From Ramlibacter sp. (GTDB taxonomy: Bacteria > Pseudomonadota > Gammaproteobacteria > Burkholderiales > Burkholderiaceae_C): 64,000 nucleotides of DNA. Position numbers and translations under genes: made by a program. Shown piece after piece: positions 33,439 through 41,182 of this stretch. The stretch spans positions 310,001 through 374,000 of the forward strand of contig JAHBZM010000001.1 of assembly GCA_019635435.1 (NCBI GenBank), given 5' to 3'. The notes under the pieces are model-generated. The model was not told where the DNA came from and searched no databases. It saw nothing but the letters and a program-made list of their open reading frames with translations. Within the stretch, counting starts at the first letter, position 1. The number at the start of each line of letters is the position of its first letter.

Positions 33439-34422
33439 ATGAAAGCTTCGTTTGCACGCACGTTACTCGCTGCTTCGCTCGGTCTGGCCTTTGCGGCCGG
33501 CGCCCAGGCGCAGGAAAAGCTGACCTACATGACCAACTGGTACGCCCAGGCCGAACACGGCGGCTTCTACCAGGCGCTGGCCACCGGCATCTACAAGAAA
33601 TACGGGCTGGACGTGACCATCAAGATGGGCGGCCCGCAGGTCAACATCATGCAGATGCTGGGCGCCGGCCAGACCGACTGCGTCATGGGCTCGAGCGACC
33701 TGCAGATCATGGTGGCGCGCAGCAATGGCCTGCCCATCGTGACGCTGGCGGCCAGCTTCCAGAAGGACCCGCAGGTGCTGATCGCCCACGAAGACGTGAA
33801 GAAGTTCGAGGACATGAAGGGCAAGACCATCCTGATTGCCTCGTCGGCCCGCCAGGGCTACTGGCTGTGGCTCAAGGGCAAGTACGGCTTTGACGACGCA
33901 CAGCTCAAGCCCTACACCTTCAACATCCAGCCCTTTGTGGCCGACAAGAACACGGTGCAGCAGGGCTATCTCACGTCCGAGCCGTTTGCGATCCAGAAGG
34001 CCGGCGTGAAGGCCAACACCTTCCTGTTCGCCGACCACGGCTGGCCCACCTACTCCACCACCATCTCGTGCATGGAACAGACGGTCAAGGACAAGCCCAA
34101 GGCCATGGCGGCCTTCGTGAAGGGCACGATGGAAGGCTGGAAGAGCTACCTGGCCGACCCGGCCCCGGCCAATGCGCTGATCAAGAAGGACAACCCCAAC
34201 ATGACCGACGAGCAGCTCGCCTACAGCGTGGCCAAGCTCAAGGAAATGGGCATCATCACGGGCGGCGGCGCCGGCAAGAACGGCATTGGCAGCATCGACA
34301 TCGACCGCGTGCGCAAGAACCACGCCTTCCTGGTGGACAACAAGCTGGTCGACCCCGGCAAGGTCGGCCCGACCCAGGCCTATGACCTGCAGTTCATCAA
34401 GGACGTGAAGGTGATGCCGTGA
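33439..34422 (+). CDS. NitT/TauT-type ABC substrate-binding protein, copy 1
   Basis: A 327-residue periplasmic protein of the NMT1/SsuA fold: signal peptide (about residues 1-24, AGAQA-Q), then LTYMTNWYAQAEHGGFYQALATGIYKKYGLDV. NMT1-like proteins bind pyrimidine- or thiamin-precursor-like and sulfonate ligands. It is about half identical by eye to a second binding protein at 38040. ATG 33439 opens the signal peptide. Its stop overlaps the ATPase start. Confidence 0.9.
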   Translation: MKASFARTLLAASLGLAFAAGAQAQEKLTYMTNWYAQAEHGGFYQALATGIYKKYGLDVTIKMGGPQVNIMQMLGAGQTDCVMGSSDLQIMVARSNGLPIVTLAASFQKDPQVLIAHEDVKKFEDMKGKTILIASSARQGYWLWLKGKYGFDDAQLKPYTFNIQPFVADKNTVQQGYLTSEPFAIQKAGVKANTFLFADHGWPTYSTTISCMEQTVKDKPKAMAAFVKGTMEGWKSYLADPAPANALIKKDNPNMTDEQLAYSVAKLKEMGIITGGGAGKNGIGSIDIDRVRKNHAFLVDNKLVDPGKVGPTQAYDLQFIKDVKVMP

Positions 34423-35252
34423 TGCGTGAGTCGCCTGCCGCGCACAGCGTGGACCTTGCCGCGGCAGGCGCGCCCGCCGTCGAGGTGCTGTCGGCCCACA
34501 AGACCTACCCCAATGGCACGGTCGCCCTGCAGCCGGTGGAGCTCACGGTGCAGGAAGGCGAATTCATCACCCTGCTCGGCCCCTCGGGCTGTGGCAAGAG
34601 CACGCTGCTCAAGATGGTGGCCGGCCTGCTGGAGCCCACCGATGGCCGCCTGCTGCTGTGGCGCAAGCCGGTGGCCCAGCTGGAGACCACGCAGCGCAAG
34701 CTGGCCTTTGTGTTCCAGGCGCCCACGCTCATGCCCTGGGCCAGCGTGGCCACCAACGTGCGGTTGCCGCTGGACCTGGCGGGCCTGCCCCGGGCCGAGG
34801 CCGGCGCGCGCGTGGCGGAAGCCCTGGCGCTGGTGGGTCTGACCCGGTTCGCGGACTCGCTGCCGCGCGCGCTGTCGGGTGGCATGCAGATGCGCGTGTC
34901 GATCGCGCGCAGCCTGGTGGTGCAGCCCAACCTGTTGCTGATGGACGAGCCCTTCGGCGCGCTGGACGAGATCACGCGCCACAAGCTCGACTCCGACCTG
35001 CTGGCCCTGTGGCGCGAAAAGAAGCTCACCGTGATCTTTGTCACCCACTCCATCCATGAGGCCGTGTTCCTGTCCAACCGTGTGGTGATGATGGCAGCGC
35101 GGCCAGGACGCATCGTGGAGGAAGTGGTGATTGACGAGCCCTACCCGCGCACGCAGGACTTCATGGTCACGCCGCGCTTTGCCGAGTACGCCAAACGCCT
35201 GCAGGACAGCCTGCTGCGCGCCAGCGTCGACACCGACGAGGAAAAAATATGA
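34422..35252 (+). CDS. NitT/TauT-type ABC transporter ATPase
   Basis: A 276-residue ATP-binding subunit: Walker A GPSGCGKST (about residues 53-61), Q-loop FQAPTLMPW, signature LSGGMQMR (about 152-159), Walker B LLLMDEPFGALDE, H-loop THSIHEA. It energises the importer with the following permease. ATG 34422 is used; a GTG one codon earlier is equally possible. The C-terminal tail is longer than in many SsuB proteins. Confidence 0.93.
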   Translation: MRESPAAHSVDLAAAGAPAVEVLSAHKTYPNGTVALQPVELTVQEGEFITLLGPSGCGKSTLLKMVAGLLEPTDGRLLLWRKPVAQLETTQRKLAFVFQAPTLMPWASVATNVRLPLDLAGLPRAEAGARVAEALALVGLTRFADSLPRALSGGMQMRVSIARSLVVQPNLLLMDEPFGALDEITRHKLDSDLLALWREKKLTVIFVTHSIHEAVFLSNRVVMMAARPGRIVEEVVIDEPYPRTQDFMVTPRFAEYAKRLQDSLLRASVDTDEEKI

Positions 35253-36115
35253 CGCCCCCCCGAAGCGGCTTGCAGCCGCCTCCCCCTCAAGGGGGCGCCG
35301 CCAGCGGCCCGGCAAAGCCGGTTCCGCGGCAGCCCTCGGAAAGAGTGCAGAAAGTGCTCTACCCCAGCGTCGTCGCCATCGTGCTGCTGGTGGCCTGGCA
35401 GGCCCTGGTCACCGGCTTCAATCTGCCGCCCTACCTGGTGCCTTCACCCATCCTGATGTTCCAGACACTGGCCACGGACTGGCAATCACTGGGCGGCTCG
35501 CTGCTGGTCACGATGAAGATCACGCTGCTGTCATTCGTCACGGCCACCGTGATCGGCGTGCTGATCTCGTTCCTGTTCGTGCAGAGCCGAAAGATCGAGA
35601 CAGCGCTGTTCCCCTATGCGGTGCTGCTGCAGGTCACGCCCATCGTGGCCGTGGCCCCGCTGATCATCATCTGGGTCAAGAACCCCACGGCCTCGCTGGT
35701 GGCCTGCGCCTCACTGGTTGCGCTGTTCCCCATCATCTCCAACACCACGCTGGGCCTGCGCAGCATCGACCCCGACCTGCAAAGCTACTTTGCGATGAAC
35801 CGCGCCAGCCGGGCCCAGACCCTGATGCGCCTGCGCATCCCCAGCGCGCTGCCCTACTTCTTTGGCGGGTTGCGCATCTCCAGCGGGCTGGCGCTGATCG
35901 GCGCCGTGGTGGCGGAATTCGTCGCCGGCACCGGGGGCGCGGCCACCGGCCTGGCCTACCAGATCCTCATGGCGGGCTATCAGCTCAACATCCCGCGCAT
36001 GTTCGCCGCCCTGCTGCTGATCTCACTGGCCGGCGTGGGCCTGTTCGTGCTGATGGCCTGGCTGACCAAGCTGGCGCTGGGCTCCTGGCACGCCAGCGAG
36101 CTTTCCCGCGATTGA
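35249..36115 (+). CDS. NitT/TauT-type ABC transporter permease with repeat-encoded N-terminus
   Basis: A 288-residue inner-membrane permease with six predicted helices and the EAA-like loop NRASRAQTLMRLRIPSALPYF (about 190-210). The first 30 residues are Pro/Gly/Ala-rich (MTPPRSGLQPPPPQGGAASG) and come from a dispersed GC-rich repeat (35253-35330). The true start may be this ATG, coupled to the ATPase stop, or GTG at 35345 just before the first helix. Confidence 0.88.
   Translation: MTPPRSGLQPPPPQGGAASGPAKPVPRQPSERVQKVLYPSVVAIVLLVAWQALVTGFNLPPYLVPSPILMFQTLATDWQSLGGSLLVTMKITLLSFVTATVIGVLISFLFVQSRKIETALFPYAVLLQVTPIVAVAPLIIIWVKNPTASLVACASLVALFPIISNTTLGLRSIDPDLQSYFAMNRASRAQTLMRLRIPSALPYFFGGLRISSGLALIGAVVAEFVAGTGGAATGLAYQILMAGYQLNIPRMFAALLLISLAGVGLFVLMAWLTKLALGSWHASELSRD
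35253..35330 (+). repeat. Dispersed GC-rich repeat family 4, copy 1
   Basis: The core CCCCCTCAAGGGGGCG hairpin is flanked by CGAAGCGGCTTGCAGCCGCC and a GGCAAAGCCGGTTCCGCGG stem. It lies in frame with the permease. A related element (core CCCCCCGAGGGGGC) lies at 39001-39072 in the same operon. I recall similar elements from other Comamonadaceae genomes. Confidence 0.6.
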
Positions 36116-36117
36116 TC

Positions 36118-37482
36118 ATGAACGCACCCACTCACCCCATCGAACAGCTGCACGCCGAACTGCCCGACCTGGACTGGGTCACCGACGAGGGGCGCGTTGC
36201 GCGCCTGTCGCAGGACTTCAACTGGTACAGCCCGGTGCTCAAGCGCCAGCTCGAAAGCAAAACGGCCGCGGCCGTGGCACGCCCGCGCAGCGAGGACGAG
36301 ATCCGGGCCCTGGTCGGCCTGTGTGCGCGGCTGCGCATTCCCATCACCGTGCGCGGCAGCGGCACCGGCAACTACGGCCAGTGCGTGCCACTGCAGGGCG
36401 GCGTGCTGCTGGACATGAGCGGCTACAACGCTTTCCTGTGGGCGCGCGCGGGAGTGGCCCGCGCGCAGGCGGGCATTCGCCTGTGGGACCTGGAAAAGGC
36501 CACGCGCGAACACGGCCTGGAACTGCGCTGCATGCCCTCCACCTACCGCAGCGCCACCCTGGGCGGCCTGTATGGCGGCGGCTTTGGCGGCATCGGCTCC
36601 ATCAACTACGGCCCGCTCGGGTCGCGCGGCAACGTGCTGGGCCTGAAGGCCATGACCATCGAAGAAAACCCGCAGGTCATCGAGTTGCGCGGGTCCGAAG
36701 CGCTGGCCATGCACCATGTCTGGGGCACGAACGGCCTGGTGCTGGAACTGGAGATTGCCATGGCGCCGGTGCACGACTGGATGGAAGCCATCGTCACCTT
36801 CTCCAGCTTCGACGACGCACTCGATTTTGCCGACGCGCTCTCGCGCGCGCCGGGCATCCTCAAGAAGGAAATCGCGTTTCTTGCGGCGCCGGTCCCCGAC
36901 TACATCCGGCAGCTGGCCGACTACCTGCCAGCCGGCTGCCACGCCTGCATCGTGCTGGTGGCAGGGCAGAGCGAGCCCGCGTACCTGGAACTGGTCGCGC
37001 AGTTTCGCGGCACGGTCACTTACCGCAAGACAGCGGCGGAAGTGGCCGCCGGCAACCGCACGCTGCTGGAGTACACCTGGAACCACACCACCCTGCACGC
37101 GATGCGGGTGGACAAGAGCATCACCTACCTGCAAAGCGCTTTTGTTGCGGGCCAGCACCTGGAGCAGGTGCGCCGCATGGAAAAGCTGCTGGGCGGCGAA
37201 GTGCTGATGCACGCCGAGTTCATCCGCAACATGGACGGCCTGATGACCTGCACCGCGTTGCAGCTGGTCAAGTTCAGCACCGAGGAGCGGTTGCAGGAGA
37301 TCATGCAGATCCACCGTGACAACGGCGTGCGCATCAACGACCCGCATGTGTTCGTGGTGGAAGACGGCCGCGCCAACGGCGATCTGGCGCCGGCCGTGCT
37401 GGACACCAAGCGCCGCTTCGACCCGTTCAACCTCATGAACCCCGGCAAGGTGCGCGCCTGGGCGCAGGGCATTCCTGCATGA
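36118..37482 (+). CDS. FAD-binding (PCMH/VAO-type) oxidoreductase
   Basis: A 454-residue FAD-linked oxidase: FAD-binding segment ITVRGSGTGNYGQCVPLQGG (about residues 77-96), SATLGGLYGGGFGGIGS, and the C-terminal RRFDPFNLMNPGKV typical of the GlcD/VAO superfamily. It oxidises an alcohol, amine or hydroxyacid. In this operon it might dehydrogenate an intermediate to an imine that RidA then hydrolyses (inference). It follows the permease by two bases and overlaps RidA by four. Confidence 0.88.
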   Translation: MNAPTHPIEQLHAELPDLDWVTDEGRVARLSQDFNWYSPVLKRQLESKTAAAVARPRSEDEIRALVGLCARLRIPITVRGSGTGNYGQCVPLQGGVLLDMSGYNAFLWARAGVARAQAGIRLWDLEKATREHGLELRCMPSTYRSATLGGLYGGGFGGIGSINYGPLGSRGNVLGLKAMTIEENPQVIELRGSEALAMHHVWGTNGLVLELEIAMAPVHDWMEAIVTFSSFDDALDFADALSRAPGILKKEIAFLAAPVPDYIRQLADYLPAGCHACIVLVAGQSEPAYLELVAQFRGTVTYRKTAAEVAAGNRTLLEYTWNHTTLHAMRVDKSITYLQSAFVAGQHLEQVRRMEKLLGGEVLMHAEFIRNMDGLMTCTALQLVKFSTEERLQEIMQIHRDNGVRINDPHVFVVEDGRANGDLAPAVLDTKRRFDPFNLMNPGKVRAWAQGIPA

Positions 37483-37940
37483 CCACCGGCAAGCCCATGG
37501 CCCACTACGCGGCTGCGCGGCGCGCGGGAGACTTTGTGTTTCTGAGCGGTGTGGTGGCCGTGGACCCTGCACGCAAGGCCGTGCTGCAAACCTACGACGA
37601 GTTGCCCCCGCACGCCGTGGATGCACTCAAGACCCTGGGCTATTGCACAGGCCAGATGACGGTGGACATTTACGAGGCCCCCGCCGTGGTGCAAAGCTGG
37701 TTCGTACTGGACCGCATCCGCCAGATCGCGGCCGAGCACGGTGGGTCCATGGCCGACGCCATCAAGCTGGTGCAGTACTTCCGCGACCTGCGCCACTACC
37801 CTTTCTACAACCGCGTGCGCGGCCTGTTCTACCCTGGCGAGCCGCCGGCCAGCACGGTGGTGGAAGTCGCGCGCTTCATGCCGGGTGACGGCGCCTTGAT
37901 TGAAGTGGAGGCGACCCTGTTCGTGCCGCGCAAGGCATAG
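37479..37940 (+). CDS. RidA-family enamine/imine deaminase
   Basis: A 153-residue YjgF/YER057c/UK114 protein: GDFVFLSGVVAVDP, MADAIKLVQYFRDLRHYPFYNRVRGLFYPGEPPASTVVEV and IEVEATLFVP contain the usual trimer core, with the conserved binding-site Arg near FYNRVRG. RidA proteins hydrolyse reactive imines to ketones and ammonia. RutC, in the pyrimidine-degrading Rut pathway, belongs to this family, which agrees with the RutR-like regulator. Confidence 0.85.
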   Translation: MTTGKPMAHYAAARRAGDFVFLSGVVAVDPARKAVLQTYDELPPHAVDALKTLGYCTGQMTVDIYEAPAVVQSWFVLDRIRQIAAEHGGSMADAIKLVQYFRDLRHYPFYNRVRGLFYPGEPPASTVVEVARFMPGDGALIEVEATLFVPRKA

Positions 37941-38039
37941 GTTTTGCATCTGTTTTCGCAGAGTAGAAGCAGGCAGTGGCGCCTTCAACGCCACGGGTCA
38001 TTGCTCTGGTTGTTTCACACACATCACCGGAGAGTCCAC

Positions 38040-38996
38040 ATGAAACGCGTTTTCACATCCATCGCCCTGGCCACGGCCGCACTTGCCGTCCACGCACAGG
38101 ACAAGGTCACCTTCCTCACCTCCTGGTACGCCCAGGCCGAACACGGCGGCTACTACCAGGCCGTCGCCACCGGCATCTACAAGAAGTACGGCCTGGACGT
38201 CACGCTCAAGATGGGCGGGCCCCAAGTCAACGCGGTGCAGATCATCGCCGCCGGCCAGGCCGACTTCATCATGGGCAAGGACTTCCAGACCCTGTCGGCC
38301 ATCGAGAACGGCGTGCCCCTGACCACGGTGGCGGCGGTGTTCCAGATGGAGCCACAGGGCATGGTCACCCACACCGACGTGAACAGCCTGGCCGACCTCA
38401 AGGGCAAGACCATCCTGCTGGCCACCAGCGGGCGTACCAGCTGGTGGCCCTGGCTGAAGATCAAGCACGGCCTCAAGGACGACCAGGCCCGCCCCTACAC
38501 CTTCAGCATGCAGCCCTTCTTTGCCGACAAGAACATGGCGCAGCAGGGCTACCCCGGCTCCGAGCCTTTCATCGCCGAGAAGGCCGGCCAGAAGATCAAG
38601 TTCTTCCTGTTCGCCGACGAGGGCTACCCGCCCTATGGCAACACCATCGTCACCACGCGCCAGATGGTGAAGGAAAAGCCCGAGCTGGTGCAGCGCTTCG
38701 TCAAGGCCACGCTGGAGGGCTGGAAGAGTTACCTGGCCAACCCGGCGCCGGGCAATGCCCTGATCAAGCAGGAGAACCCCAAGATGGAAGACGAGCTGAT
38801 CGCCTATTCCATCAAGACCATGAAGGAGATGAAGTTCTTCGATGGTGGCGACGCCGCCAAGGCGGGCCCGGGCGTGATGACCGACGCGCGCTGGAAGCAG
38901 ACCTATGACCTCATGGTCACCAGCGGCCAGCTCAAGCCGAACCCGAACTGGCAGCAGGCCTACACCCTGCAGTTCCTTAAAGACCTGAAGAAGTAA
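38040..38996 (+). CDS. NitT/TauT-type ABC substrate-binding protein, copy 2
   Basis: A 318-residue periplasmic protein, signal peptide about residues 1-18. It shares long near-identical stretches with copy 1 at 33439 (WYAQAEHGG(F/Y)YQA, IYKKYGLDVT, KMGGPQVN, EGWKSYLA) and lacks its own ATPase/permease pair. It probably delivers a second ligand to the 34422/35249 transporter. It follows a 99-base gap after RidA. Confidence 0.9.
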   Translation: MKRVFTSIALATAALAVHAQDKVTFLTSWYAQAEHGGYYQAVATGIYKKYGLDVTLKMGGPQVNAVQIIAAGQADFIMGKDFQTLSAIENGVPLTTVAAVFQMEPQGMVTHTDVNSLADLKGKTILLATSGRTSWWPWLKIKHGLKDDQARPYTFSMQPFFADKNMAQQGYPGSEPFIAEKAGQKIKFFLFADEGYPPYGNTIVTTRQMVKEKPELVQRFVKATLEGWKSYLANPAPGNALIKQENPKMEDELIAYSIKTMKEMKFFDGGDAAKAGPGVMTDARWKQTYDLMVTSGQLKPNPNWQQAYTLQFLKDLKK

Positions 38997-39000
38997 ATAT

Positions 39001-39072
39001 GCGCCCCCACGCTCACATTCGTTCGCTGCCCCCCGAGGGGGCCGCGGCCTCCCTAGAGGCGGCTCGTCTGGA
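39001..39072 (+). repeat. Dispersed GC-rich repeat family 4, copy 2
   Basis: GCGCCCCCACGCTCACATTC, GTTCGCTGCCCCCCGAGGGG and GGCCGCGGCCTCC in order, in the 85-base gap between binding protein 2 and the first Rieske gene. The CCCCC/GGGGG hairpin is shared with copy 1. Confidence 0.55.
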
Positions 39073-39081
39073 GGCCTACCC

Positions 39082-40137
39082 ATGCTAGTCACACAACAAC
39101 CGGTGTTGCGGCGCTTCTGGTATGCCGTGATGCCGATGGACAAGCTCGACGCCGGCCCGCAGCCTTTCACGCTGCTGGGCGAGAACATCGTGCTGTGGAA
39201 AAAGGCCGACGGCATGCCCGCTGCGCTGCGCGACCGCTGCTGCCACCGCACCGCCAAACTGTCCAAGGGCTTTGTCGATGGCGACCACATCGTCTGCGGT
39301 TACCACGGCTGGACCTACGACTGCTCGGGCGCCTGTGTGCGCATCCCGCAGGCGCCGGACATTCAAATCCCCGCCGGCGCCCGCGTGCCCGGCTATCACT
39401 GCCAGGAGAAGTTCGGCTACGCCTGGGTCTGCCTGGACGAACCGCTGATGCCGCTGCTGGACACCGAGGAAGAAGCCCTGGGCTACCGCCGCATCCACCA
39501 GTTCGACGAGACGTGGAACACCGGCGCGCTACGGCTGATGGAGAACTCCTTCGACTCGGCCCACTTCGCCTTCGTGCATGCCGGCACCTTCGGCCAGGGC
39601 GACCAGCCCAAGCCCGAGCACTTCAAGCTGGAAGAGACGGACTACGGCTTCGAAGCCTCGATGGTCATCACGATCAACAACCCGCCACAGTCGCACCGCA
39701 TCACCGGCACGACCGAGCCGACGACCAAAAGGCAGTTCTCCAACCAGTGGCACCTGCCCTTCCTGCGCAAGCTGGGGCTGATCTACCCCAGCGGCATCAA
39801 GCACACCATCTTCACCTGCGCCACACCCATCGACGACCACCGCATCCAGCTGATCCAGTGGCTGTACCGCAATGACACGGAAGAGGACTGCCCGGCCGAG
39901 TTGTTGAACGACTGGGACACCAAGGTGGTGCTGGAAGACAAGGTGATCCTCGAATCGGTGGACGCCGACGCACCGGTGGACGTGGCGCGTCGCGACGAGC
40001 AAAGCATGGCCAGCGACCGCCCCGGCATGCTGATGCGCAAGCGCCTGCTGCAGCTGCTGAAGGAGCACGGCGAGGCCGAGGTGCACGGCTGGACCCGCAT
40101 CCATCCCGCGCAGGAGGTGGCCCATGCTGACCACTAA
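39082..40137 (+). CDS. Rieske non-heme iron oxygenase, alpha subunit, copy 1
   Basis: A 351-residue oxygenase. Rieske [2Fe-2S] ligands: C-x-H in DRCCHRTAKLS (about residues 50-60) and C-x2-H in CGYHGWTYD (about 72-80). Mononuclear iron motif D-x2-H-x4-H in ENSFDSAHFAFVHAGT (about 153-168). Phrases such as R(S/T)AKLS and HFAF(I/V)HxGT recall the caffeine N-demethylases NdmA/NdmB and VanA-like O-demethylases, so demethylation is a real option besides hydroxylation. It overlaps copy 2 by 14 bases. No reductase or ferredoxin gene is nearby. Confidence 0.9.
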   Translation: MLVTQQPVLRRFWYAVMPMDKLDAGPQPFTLLGENIVLWKKADGMPAALRDRCCHRTAKLSKGFVDGDHIVCGYHGWTYDCSGACVRIPQAPDIQIPAGARVPGYHCQEKFGYAWVCLDEPLMPLLDTEEEALGYRRIHQFDETWNTGALRLMENSFDSAHFAFVHAGTFGQGDQPKPEHFKLEETDYGFEASMVITINNPPQSHRITGTTEPTTKRQFSNQWHLPFLRKLGLIYPSGIKHTIFTCATPIDDHRIQLIQWLYRNDTEEDCPAELLNDWDTKVVLEDKVILESVDADAPVDVARRDEQSMASDRPGMLMRKRLLQLLKEHGEAEVHGWTRIHPAQEVAHADH

Positions 40138-41182
40138 ACAGAAGGTGCTGCGGCGCTTCTGGTATGCGCTCATGCCCATGTCGCACCTGGACGACGGGCC
40201 CAAGCCCTTCACCCTGATGGGCGAGGAGATCGTGCTGTGGAAGCAGGCCGATGGGACGCCCGCCGCCGTGCGCGACCGCTGCTGCCACCGCACGGCCAAG
40301 CTCTCCAAAGGCTTCGTCAGCGAAGGCAACCTCACCTGCGGCTACCACGGCTGGACCTACGACTGCACCGGCGCCTGCGTGAAGATCCCGCAGCAGCCGG
40401 ACATGCAGATCCCCGCCGGCGCCCGCGTGCCGGCGTACCGCGCGCAGGAGAAATACGGCTACGTGTGGGTGGCGCTCGAAGAACCGCTCAAGCCCATCCC
40501 CCACTTCCCCGAAGACGGCGCGCCGGGCTTTCGCCGCATCTTCCAGTTTTATGAGGAATGGAAGACCAGCCCGCTGCGCATGATGGAGAACTCGTTCGAC
40601 AACTCGCATTTCTCGTACGTGCACAAGGCCAACTTCGGCATTCTGGAGAACCCCAAGCCAGCGCCCTACGAGTTCCGCGAGACCGACTACGGCTTCGAGG
40701 CGGAGACGACGGTGCCCATCCGCAACCCGGAGCAGAGCTTCCCCATCACCGGCACCACCGAGCCCATCACGCACCGGCACCTGGTGAACCGCTACTACCT
40801 GCCCTTCTCGCGCCGCTTCGGCTGCACCTACCCGGCCAGCGGGCGGGCGCACATCATCTACAACTGCGCGACGCCCATCGACGACGAGCGGATGATGCTG
40901 GTGCAATGGCTGTACCGCAACGACACGGAAGCCGACGTGAGCACCCAGGCCCTGATCGACTGGGATGCGGCCATCACCGCCGAAGACCGCGACATCCTGG
41001 AAGCGACCGACGCGGACGCTTGCGTGGACACGACGCGCCGCGCCGAATTCCACATGCCCTCGGACAAGCCCGGGCTGGTGATCCGCAAGCAGCTGCTGGA
41101 CCTGCTGCGCGCTCATGGCGAAGAAGAAATCCACCGCGGCAACGTGGACAAGGTCATCCCCATCCGCGCCGAGGCATCATGA
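40124..41182 (+). CDS. Rieske non-heme iron oxygenase, alpha subunit, copy 2
   Basis: A 352-residue paralogue of the previous gene, with the same Rieske ligands (DRCCHRTAKLS, CGYHGWTYD) and mononuclear iron site (ENSFDNSHFSYVH). By eye it is well over half identical over its length to copy 1, so the pair arose by tandem duplication and diverged. NdmA and NdmB are a comparable case of paired paralogues with different regiospecificity. It overlaps the amidohydrolase start by four bases. Confidence 0.9.
   Translation: MLTTKQKVLRRFWYALMPMSHLDDGPKPFTLMGEEIVLWKQADGTPAAVRDRCCHRTAKLSKGFVSEGNLTCGYHGWTYDCTGACVKIPQQPDMQIPAGARVPAYRAQEKYGYVWVALEEPLKPIPHFPEDGAPGFRRIFQFYEEWKTSPLRMMENSFDNSHFSYVHKANFGILENPKPAPYEFRETDYGFEAETTVPIRNPEQSFPITGTTEPITHRHLVNRYYLPFSRRFGCTYPASGRAHIIYNCATPIDDERMMLVQWLYRNDTEADVSTQALIDWDAAITAEDRDILEATDADACVDTTRRAEFHMPSDKPGLVIRKQLLDLLRAHGEEEIHRGNVDKVIPIRAEAS

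Noticed and set aside
38999..39088. 29-codon frame between binding protein 2 and the first Rieske gene, stop overlapping the Rieske start
   Set aside because: The frame is made of a dispersed GC-rich repeat. Coupling is possible but the peptide itself looks like chance; it is mentioned under the repeat finding only.
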